Assembly: GCA_021788645.1 (NCBI GenBank)
Contig: JAJYKK010000015.1
Span: 1 to 52,035 of the forward strand
Length of the DNA stretch: 52,035 nucleotides
DNA from: Pseudomonadota bacterium
GTDB lineage: Bacteria; Pseudomonadota; Gammaproteobacteria; Burkholderiales; JAKAFK01
Direction: 5' to 3'
Shown here: one piece after another, positions 1-8,300 of the stretch
Position numbering within the stretch: position 1 is the stretch's first letter
How the letters are laid out: each line of letters begins with the position of its first letter
Notes under the pieces: generated by a model
What the model was told of the DNA's origin: nothing
Seen by the model: only the letters and a program-made list of their open reading frames with translations
The model's database searches: none
Translations under genes and position numbers: made by a program

Positions 1-258
1 GATCGTTTCTTCGCCAGCAGCAAGACGTGCTCGGCCTGCAGGCACAAGCTCGACGATCTGCCGCTGTCGGTGCGTGCGTGGACGTGTCCGGCCTGTGGCG
101 CGGTCCACGACCGCGACGTGAACGCGGCAGTAAATCTGAAGAACATGGCCGTGAGTTCCACGGTGTCAGCCTGTGGAGAGGAAGGCTCTGGCCTTCGTCG
201 CAAGACGAAGACGAAACCGGCCTCGATGAAGCAGGAAGTCCGCTTTGTTCCTGTTTAA
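1..258 (+). CDS. tnpB: TnpB-family (IS200/IS605 OrfB) protein, C-terminal fragment, cut by window edge
   Basis: Open from base 1 to the TAA at 256-258, so only the last 85 residues are visible. They hold the C-terminal signature of TnpB/OrfB RNA-guided nucleases: a four-cysteine zinc ribbon (CSAC, then CPAC about 20 residues later) followed by DRDVNAAVN, whose second D is the expected third RuvC catalytic aspartate. The lysine-rich tail ending KPASMKQEV is common in this family. The other two RuvC acidic residues would lie upstream, outside the window, so activity cannot be judged. The + strand orientation is opposite to the second TnpB remnant at the far end of the window. Confidence 0.9.
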   Translation, partial: DRFFASSKTCSACRHKLDDLPLSVRAWTCPACGAVHDRDVNAAVNLKNMAVSSTVSACGEEGSGLRRKTKTKPASMKQEVRFVPV

Positions 259-265
259 GCAGGAA
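248..265 (+). repeat. Candidate right-end hairpin of the left IS200/IS605 element
   Basis: TTCCTG and CAGGAA form a perfect 6-bp stem around the loop TTTAAG, and the tnpB stop codon lies in the loop. IS200/IS605 elements end in a subterminal hairpin that overlaps the 3' end of tnpB and supplies the scaffold end of the omega RNA. The position fits, but the exact element boundary is not proven. Confidence 0.45.
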
Positions 266-1040
266 TGAGCAAGTCTGATGGAACGGGCTATGGAGAAGCA
301 CTCGCAGCGATCGCCGTTTCCGATGGCTGCTCGTGATGCAGACTCCTGAGGCGATGGGGCGCAACGCCCTTGCCCGGCAGAGTGTTTCCCCGGCAAGCGC
401 TAACCCACCAAGCGCGTGCCCACTCGACGCGCACGCCCAGGCGTCTCGCGCCGGCCGACGGCGTGAGGCTCGCGGCCCGGCGGGGCAACCCTCTCCGTCC
501 TTTCCCATGTTCCGTTGCGCAGGCGGGCAGGCTCCGCAACGCCACAGCGGCGATCGCGGAGAGGGGCGGACGCGCTGGGATGGCCCCCAGGTTCAATGTC
601 GTGCCAACCAAGAACATGCCGGCGGGGCCGAAGGATAACGGCACGGTCAGCCCCATCACGCTTGGTACCGTCGCCGTCGGCGATGCCCCCGGGGGCCGAA
701 ACGCGCATGCCCAAGACCGCGGGTTCGCCATCGACCCGCGCAATGCCTGCCGACGCTCCGGAGGCAACTCCTCGCGCAGCGTGAAGACGTCCATGAGATC
801 CGCCCACGTTCTTGCGGACAGCAAACGCATGCCATCCTGAGACTTCAATCATGGCGCATCGGGCGCCGTTCAGCGGGGAACATAGCATCACGCACGACGC
901 ATTGTGTCTTTGGTCCGCGTGAAATGTGTTGCACGTACAATGGCCTGAGCATAATCTTGTCCGGACGGACACAAAGGCAGAGCCGATCGAATCAGCCAGC
1001 GGAAATGGCCGACATGAACAACAAAAACATCGTGTGAGCA
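259..1040. other. Accessory spacer, no convincing gene
   Basis: About 780 bases between the tnpB stop and the first GGDEF-EAL gene. Several overlapping open frames exist on both strands, the longest on the minus strand at 288-848 and 400-1140. None has a clear ribosome site, and I recognise no domain. A TACAAT hexamer at 936-941 could be a -10 box for the gene starting at 1041, but no good -35 lies at the right distance. The segment probably holds IS right-end and decayed sequence. Confidence 0.4.
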
Positions 1041-4000
1041 ATGCGTCGATACGTGAGTGGCGTCTTATTGATGTTGCCGCCTTTGCTCGGGCTGCTTTGG
1101 GCCGTTCAGGCAGAGCGGCGGGATTACCAGGATGCCGCAAGGGCCGTGGCCTATCGTGCCACCCTTGCGGGTCGCGCCGAAAGCGAACTCATCACCCTGC
1201 GGCTGATGCGGCAATTCCAGCAGTTGTCCTTCGTCGCCAACGGGCTGATCGGCAGCCGGTTCCCCCAGGACTTCACCTTCTCGCGCCAGAAGATGGTCAG
1301 GCGCTTCGTCGCGCTCGAACCGAACCTGTTCGCCTTCAATATTCAGTCGCCCGACGGCAAGCGCATTGTCTGGTCGACCTTCCGCCAGTCACGCCATCCG
1401 ATCTTCGGGAGCATCGAATTTACCCCGCTTCCCAACCATCCGGATTTTTTCCTAGGGCAGGATGTCTACGCCCGCAGGTTCCGCCACCGCATCCTGTCCA
1501 TGCGCTATCGGATGCATAGTGCCGCTGGAGGGACGGCTTACTTTATCGGCTCTCCTTATCGCATCAAGGACCTGCTGGCCAATCCCGATCCTGCCGCGTT
1601 TGCCATGGCCGTGCGCGACCTGCGCGATGGCGGCGTGGTCGGCACGGTGGCTGCCCGTCGTCCGGCGCCGGCACCGGACCCCTCCTCCGGCGGCATGGTG
1701 GTGGTGCCTGTGCCGGACATGCCCCTGAGTGTCGAGGTCCGGTGGCCGAACACGCTGGTATGGCAAGATTACCGGCAGGGCTTGAGCAAGCGGCTGGCAT
1801 GGCGGCTGTCCATCGTGCTGTTGCTATTGCTGTCGGCCGCGGCGGTGGAAACACTGTTGCGCCGTGTGCGGCGACTGGCGCAGCGAAATGCGCAAGCGGC
1901 AGCTCAAGAGGCGGCGGCACGTACATTTAGCGATGCGCTCTTTGATGCCCTGGGAACGGTCGTGCTGGTCATCGATGGCCAGGGGTCGATCGAGCGGATG
2001 AACGATGCCGCCCAGCAGTTGATGGGGCCCGTCAAGGCCGAGGTCATCGGCGTCCCATACCAGTGGGAGCGCTTCGTTCCCGAACACGAACGTGCGAGGG
2101 TGCGCAACGCTTTCCAGGCGCTGCGCGAGCCGTCGGCCCTGCCGGACCTGGAGAGCCACTGGATTTCGCATACCGGAGAGGAGCGGCTGTTCCGGTGGGT
2201 CAACAGCAGGCTGGAAGGTCCTGATGGAAGGCCCAGTCGTCTCATCACCGTGGGCATGGACATCACCGATCAAAGGAAACTGGAGCAGGAACTCAAGACG
2301 TCCTCTCACCGCCTGCAACGGCTCAGCGATTTCAACGCCCTGGCGGGCCAAGTCAACCAAGCCATCGCCGCGGCCTCCGACGAGGCAACGCTCTTGGCAA
2401 CGATCTGCGAGCTGGCCGTGCGCTATGCCCGCCTGGAGCTTGCGGCGATTTTCCGGCCCGGCGCACAGGGTCGGTTCGAGGCCCTGGCCGCCGCCGGCGA
2501 GGTAGCCTATCTCGCCGGGCTGGCGCTGTCCACGGACCCTGCCACCGCCGAGGGCCGCGGCCCCACCGGGAACGCATGGGCTGGAAAAAAAGCCGTATTC
2601 GTCGATGACTTCGAGCAGTGTCAGGCCTTGTCGCCATGGCGGGAGCGCTACCGCCGGTTCGGGTTCAGCGCGACCGCCTCGCTGCCCATCGTTCGCGAGG
2701 GCAAGCCTTGGGGCGTTTTCTCCATCTATCATTCGGAACGCAACGTTTTCGACGACGACTTGCGGGCGTCGCTGGAAGAACTGGCCTTCGACATCTCCCG
2801 CGGCCTGGAGCAGATCGAAAGCCGCAGCCTGCAAGACGCGCTACTGAACAACTCGGTGGCCGGAATCTTTCTGGTCAGGGAGCGGATCATCCGTCAAGCC
2901 AACGTGCGCGGCGCACGGATGCTGGGTTATGAGCCGGCCGACCTGGTGGGTCGACCGGCCCGCATGATGTTCGTCAGCGACGGAGAATGGGCGAGGTTTC
3001 AGGATGAATTCGCCGGGCTCGAGGCCGCCGACGAGTGTCAAGTCAGTTCGGTGCGCATGAAGCACAAGGACGGCAGCGTGCTGATCGGCGATTTTTCCGC
3101 AGTGCGCCTGAAGGGACGGGAAGCTTGGTCGGTGTGGACCATCGAAGACGTGACCGAGCGTGAACGGCTGGGCGAGGAACTGGCGCGCCAGGCCCTGTTC
3201 GATCAGCTGACCGACTTGCCCAACCGCCGTGCGCTGGAGAGGGAATTCCATAAGGCGATGGCACGCGTCCGCCGCTCGGGAAAGATGCTGGCGGTGGTCA
3301 TGATGGACCTCGATGGCTTCAAGGAAATCAATGATACCCATGGCCACGATGTTGGCGATGCGGTTCTGCAGACCGTCGGACGGCGCCTGCAGGGCGCCTT
3401 GCGGCGTACCGATTTCATCGCGCGCCTGGGGGGCGACGAATTTGTGCTGCTCGTCGAAGATTGCGGCGCCGTTGGGGATCTCGCGGAGGTGCTGAACAAG
3501 GTGGAGGCGGCGATCAACGCGCCCATCCCCCTGGTGCACGATCTGGCCGTGGACCTGACGGTCAGCGCCGGCATCTGTTTTTATCCCGAGATCGAGACCG
3601 ATAACCCGGAGACGCTGCTGCGCTATGCCGACCAGGCGCTGTATGCCAGCAAGGCCGCAAAAGCCGATCGGCTGCACTTCTGGACCCGTTACGGCATTGA
3701 GGGGCCGCGACGGGAGACGTCCGCCCAGGCACTCCTGCGCGGCGGCGCTCTTCGCGTGTTCTACCAACCGGTCCTGGATACGGATCGAGCGAAGATCGTC
3801 GGCATGGAAGCCCTCGCCCGGCTGCAAGGCGTCGATGGCCGGATCGTCTCGCCCGGGGAGTTTCTCCCCGGGCTGACGCCCGCGGATCTGTTTGACCTCA
3901 GTTCTCAGGTGCTCCATCAAGCGTTGTCGGATCTGGCGCAATTGGATGCCGTGGACGCGTCGCTTTGGGTCTCGGTGAATGTCGATCCGAGAAACATCAC

Positions 4001-4871
4001 GGAATCCTGCATCGTCTGTCTGCGGGACCAGATCCGGAGCAGCCGAATTGCCCCCTCCAGGATCTACCTGGAGATCCTGGAGGGGAGCCCCCTCGAGCAG
4101 CGGCACCTGGTGCTGGAGCATCTGCGCGCCCTGAAGGCCGAGGGGGTTCGGCTGGCGCTTGACGATGTCGGCAGCGCCTATTCGTCGCTGCTGCGGCTCA
4201 AGGATCTGCCGATCGACAAGATCAAGCTCGATCAGGGCTTCATCCGCACCCTCGAGGATCACGCGCGAGACCTTCACTTCGTGGCTTCGATCCTGGATTT
4301 GGCCAACGGCCTGGGCGTGGACATGGTGGTGGAAGGCGTGGAGACCGAGGACATCTTCGACGCCATGTGCATGATGCGCGTTCCCAACCTTCAGGGGTAC
4401 AACATCGGGCGCCCCATGCCGTTCGGCGAGCTCAAGGCATATCTTCGCCGCCCGCCCCCGGCCGTTCATCGGCAACCGACCACCTTCCTGGGTGTCTGCG
4501 CCCGCCAGCTCTCCAATCACAATGCGCTGAAACGTGTCCTGCTGAACAATCCGGGCCTGTTCAGCGAGGCTCTGGCGCAGGCGAACCACTGTCCGATCCA
4601 CGAGGATCTGCACCGCTTTGGCGTTCCGGACGACCATGAGATTTCCCGGCTGCACAGAGACTATCACAGGCTCATGGCGCGATGGCAGAATCAAGCCTTG
4701 GCCGATCCCAGCGCCATCGCCCTCGATGCGCTGATCAGCGTCGAAAATGCCCTGCAGGGCGCGCTCATGGCGGAATATCACGCAAGAAAATGCGATGCCC
4801 TGGGCGTGTGTGCCGCCCCTCCTGACGTCCCCTCGGATCAGCCGCTCGGCGAGGGGGCGGCGCGCGCCTGA
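1041..4871 (+). CDS. Membrane GGDEF-EAL c-di-GMP signalling protein with PAS-GAF-PAS and a zinc-binding-like tail
   Basis: 1276 residues. An N-terminal membrane segment (about 5-22) and a second (about 252-272) bracket a roughly 230-residue periplasmic domain. Then come PAS (about 295-410), GAF (about 430-585), PAS (about 600-705), GGDEF (about 715-870, intact GGDEF near 798) and EAL (about 885-1130). The EAL domain keeps the first-motif glutamate (GMEALARL), the DD pair (LDDVGSAYSS), the catalytic lysine region (KIKLDQGF) and VVEGVET, so synthesis and hydrolysis of cyclic di-GMP are both possible. The ELTE-type motif is unusual (EILEGSPLE). The last 120 residues carry an H, a C in NHCPIH and an HRDYH motif, resembling a chemoreceptor zinc-binding (CZB) domain. 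It is paralogous to the next gene, most clearly in the periplasmic domain. The ATG has no strong ribosome site. Confidence 0.93.
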   Translation: MRRYVSGVLLMLPPLLGLLWAVQAERRDYQDAARAVAYRATLAGRAESELITLRLMRQFQQLSFVANGLIGSRFPQDFTFSRQKMVRRFVALEPNLFAFNIQSPDGKRIVWSTFRQSRHPIFGSIEFTPLPNHPDFFLGQDVYARRFRHRILSMRYRMHSAAGGTAYFIGSPYRIKDLLANPDPAAFAMAVRDLRDGGVVGTVAARRPAPAPDPSSGGMVVVPVPDMPLSVEVRWPNTLVWQDYRQGLSKRLAWRLSIVLLLLLSAAAVETLLRRVRRLAQRNAQAAAQEAAARTFSDALFDALGTVVLVIDGQGSIERMNDAAQQLMGPVKAEVIGVPYQWERFVPEHERARVRNAFQALREPSALPDLESHWISHTGEERLFRWVNSRLEGPDGRPSRLITVGMDITDQRKLEQELKTSSHRLQRLSDFNALAGQVNQAIAAASDEATLLATICELAVRYARLELAAIFRPGAQGRFEALAAAGEVAYLAGLALSTDPATAEGRGPTGNAWAGKKAVFVDDFEQCQALSPWRERYRRFGFSATASLPIVREGKPWGVFSIYHSERNVFDDDLRASLEELAFDISRGLEQIESRSLQDALLNNSVAGIFLVRERIIRQANVRGARMLGYEPADLVGRPARMMFVSDGEWARFQDEFAGLEAADECQVSSVRMKHKDGSVLIGDFSAVRLKGREAWSVWTIEDVTERERLGEELARQALFDQLTDLPNRRALEREFHKAMARVRRSGKMLAVVMMDLDGFKEINDTHGHDVGDAVLQTVGRRLQGALRRTDFIARLGGDEFVLLVEDCGAVGDLAEVLNKVEAAINAPIPLVHDLAVDLTVSAGICFYPEIETDNPETLLRYADQALYASKAAKADRLHFWTRYGIEGPRRETSAQALLRGGALRVFYQPVLDTDRAKIVGMEALARLQGVDGRIVSPGEFLPGLTPADLFDLSSQVLHQALSDLAQLDAVDASLWVSVNVDPRNITESCIVCLRDQIRSSRIAPSRIYLEILEGSPLEQRHLVLEHLRALKAEGVRLALDDVGSAYSSLLRLKDLPIDKIKLDQGFIRTLEDHARDLHFVASILDLANGLGVDMVVEGVETEDIFDAMCMMRVPNLQGYNIGRPMPFGELKAYLRRPPPAVHRQPTTFLGVCARQLSNHNALKRVLLNNPGLFSEALAQANHCPIHEDLHRFGVPDDHEISRLHRDYHRLMARWQNQALADPSAIALDALISVENALQGALMAEYHARKCDALGVCAAPPDVPSDQPLGEGAARA

Positions 4872-5329
4872 ATGGCCCGCCTGATCGCTATCGGCGGACC
4901 GGATCAGCGCGCGACGGGTCGGGAAGCACGTGGCGCACCGTTCCCAGCGCTCTCGCATCCCCGACAATCCCGTCATCAACATCCCCCGGGCCAGCCGTAA
5001 ATCCCGAGAGTCCAGCGCCTGCTTGGCGAATTCCCCGGTAGGCCAGCAGATGTTACGCACGCGATTCGCCGCATCCGTCGCGCCGCAGCAGAAGGGGGCT
5101 CGAAGGAGGCGTTGAGCGACGGCGTTTCGTCGATTTATGGATCGGCAACTCGATGTTCCAGAAAGACCCCGTTTCGAATTACAATGTGGGCATCCGCTCA
5201 AAGGAGCGGAGGGGGCAACGCCGCAGGCAGAAGACGGCGGGGCCCTTGCAACACGGCATCCGCCAGCAATACGGCACAAGGATGTGCGCCAGGATTCTGA
5301 GAGGATGAACGCCCATCAGAACAGGAACA
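4872..5329. other. Intergenic region between the two GGDEF-EAL genes
   Basis: 458 bases. Just after the first gene, CTGATC and GATCAG (about 4881-4907) can form a hairpin without a T-run. A TACAAT hexamer at 5180-5185 is a possible -10 box for the second gene, with a poor -35. The minus strand is open here as part of a long frame running back antisense to the first gene. I see no start signal or recognisable domain for it. Confidence 0.35.
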
Positions 5330-8300
5330 ATGATGCCGTTTAAGACCTTCATCGCATCCCGCCGCGGGATCCCCGATCTTTTCCTGGCTCTCCCCTGCCT
5401 GCTGGCGATTCTTTTGGCGACCCAGACGGAAAGGAGCGAATACCTCCACGCCAAGGCCTTGCTGATGCGACAGGCAAAGAGCAGCGCGCGCACCGAGGCC
5501 CAACTCGTCAGCCTTCGTCTGATGCAGCAGTTCGACGCGCTTTCGTTCGTCGCAAAGGGGCTGATCGGCCCTGGAAACCCCGGCGCGATGTCCCCACGCA
5601 CACAGCGGCGGCTACGCGGCTTTGCCGCTCAGAACCGGGAGCTTTTCGCGCTGAACGTGCTTGCGCCCGACGGTGACCGCATCGTCTGGTCCACGCGGAT
5701 GCAGACGAGCCGACCGATCACCCTCGGCGCATTCTTCACGCCCGTGCAAGGTCACCCCGATTTCCTGCTGGGACAGGATAAGGAGGCCGCGCGCGCCCGG
5801 GCCCACGTCATCACCATGCGCTACCGGATGACGGATTCCTCCGGCCGGACCCTGTATTTCACCGGCTCGCCTTACCGCCTGAACCTGCTGCTCGCCAACT
5901 CCGGCCCGTCGCCCTTCCCGCTCGTGGTCCGCGACCTCCGCGAAGACAGTATCCTGGGCATCCTCCGGGCGCGAACCGTTGCCTATTCCTTCCGTGCGCA
6001 GCCTGGGCCGGAAGTACGGGTCCCTGTCGCACTCGTGCCGTTGGCGGTGGAGGCCTACGTGCCGCAATCCCTCATTTGGCATGCCTACCGTATAGGCCTT
6101 CCGTGGCGCCTTCTGACCGAAGCGCTCGTGATTGCGCTGTTTGGCGCCGGGGGCGTTGGCCTTTCGCTGCTCCTTCGCAAGCAGCAGCAGCAGGCGCGGC
6201 AAATTGCGCGGCTGTCGGCCTTCAACACGCTGCTGGGGCAAGTCAATCAAACCATTGCCCAAGCCGCGGATCAGGAAGGCATGCTGCAGGCCCTGTGTGA
6301 ATTGCCTGTGCGCCATGCGGATATGGCGCTCGCGTGGATCGGCAGGCCCGATGCCGACGGGCGACTGGCCATCCTCGCCTCGGCCGGCCGGGCCATGGGA
6401 TTTCTCGATGCACTTGAAATCTTGCTTGATGCGGAGGGGCCTCAAGAACGCGGGGGCATCGGTTCGGTCTGGCAGTCGGGCGAGGCGCATTTCCAGACCT
6501 TCCCTGCCGAGGGCGATGCCCTTCCATCGCCTCTCGCGCGGGCGCGGCACTATGGCCTTCGCGCCTGCGCAGGGTTGCCCATCCATCGCGGCGGATCGCT
6601 CTGGGGCGTAATCGCACTCTATAGCGATCAGGAGAGCCTGTTCGACGAAGCGGCGCAAGCCGTGCTGAGTGAAGTGGCGGCCGATATCTCTTATGGCCTG
6701 GACGCGCTGGACCGGCGTACCCATATCCAGACCCTGGTCGCTGCGCTGGATGCCATGCTTGATGGGGCCGTGATCACCGATGCCAGCCAGAGGATCATTT
6801 ATGCAAACCCCGCCTTCACGCGCATCACCGGCTACTCGCTGGCGGAGGTCAAGGAGCACCATGCCGGATTCCTGCAAGGAGAGGGCACCGACAAGGCCAC
6901 GACCCTCAGGGTTCAAAGGGCGCTAACCCGGGAAGAACCCGCTTCGGTGGAAATCCTGAACTACCGCAAGGATGGAACGCCATTCTGGAATGCGCTCAGT
7001 ATCGTACCGATCCGCGACCACGCCGGGAAAGTCACCCACTTTGTGGGCACCCAGCAGGACATTTCCGATCGCCGGATGCAGGCGGCGCAAATCGCCGCCC
7101 TGCAACGGCTTTACGACGCCTTGTTGAGCGCGGGCGACATTCTGCTTCAGGCCAGAGACGAGCCGGCCCTGCTGGAAGACATCTGCGAGAGACTCGTCGA
7201 CAAGACCATGTTTCACGCCGTCTGGATTGCGCGGCCGGATGCCGACGGCTGGATTCGCGCCCTCGCGCAAGCCGGCGATCCGAGCGGGATGTTGAACGAC
7301 CTCACGCTCAACATCCGCGATCAGACGGGAGATCTGCCGATCATTCGCGCCTGGAATGCGGGCAAGATCGCCTTCAGCAATAGCCACGACGCCGCCGCCG
7401 CGACTCCCGGGAGCAGGGACCTGCCCTTGAGTCACCCCGCCCATGCGGCGCTGGCGGCGCCGATCCGGCGGGCGGGCGCGGTCTGGGGACTGCTCGTGTT
7501 TGCCTGCGCCGTCCCGGGCAGCCTTAGCGAGACCATCGTCCCACTGTGCAACCGCATCGCTGAGATGCTGGGACATGCTCTCGAGGAGCTCGACCTCAGG
7601 AATAGACTGAGCGAGCTGCAGGCCGAGGAAGCGCATCTCGCCCGCCATGACATCTTGACCGGGCTTCCCAATCGGCTGGCACTCGAACAGCATCTGGCGC
7701 ATGCCATCGCGCGAACCAGCCGGCGGGGAGCGGTGCTTGCCATCGGCATGCTTGATCTGGATGATTTCAAGCCGGTCAACGACCGCTTCGGCCACGAAAC
7801 CGGCGACGAGCTGCTGCGCCAGCTCAGCCGGAGACTTCAAAACCTGCTCCGCACGGCGGATTTCATCGCGCGGCTCGGCGGCGACGAATTCGTCCTGGTC
7901 ATCGAAGATCTGGATGATCTCCAGGCCATTCAACAACTCCGAAATGCGCTTTCACGCCTGCATCAAGCCGTCGAAAAGCCGTTTGATCTGGGGGACGGCC
8001 GGCAGGCCGTCGTTGGCATGTCAATGGGGGTGGCGCTGTATCCCATTCATGCCGGCTCGCAGGATGCCTTGTTGCGCCAAGCCGATGCCGCCATGTACCA
8101 AGCCAAGGTACACAAGGCCGACCGCGTCCATTGGTGGCGTTTGGCAGGCGCGCAGACGGAAATGCCCGGGCGGGAAGCGCCCTTCGATCCATTCGGTTCA
8201 GAAGCGCAGGACCTGCTCCGTATCCTGGAGCCCCCGCTGGGGAACATAATCGATGATTTCATGGCCGGCTTTTCAGGCGAGTTGACTCAGCACGCGCCGG

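Noticed and set aside
578..595. TTCAA after a GC-rich stretch as the left element's right end
   Set aside because: The resemblance to the right element's end is limited to AGGTTCA. The hairpin at 248-265 is a better candidate.
288..1140. Long minus-strand open frames (288-848 and 400-1140) beside the left tnpB
   Set aside because: The two frames overlap each other in different phases, neither has a ribosome site, and no domain was recognised.
2841..5279. 812-codon minus-strand open frame antisense to the first GGDEF-EAL gene
   Set aside because: A shadow of a GC-rich coding sequence. Codon composition follows the plus-strand gene, and no domain is seen.
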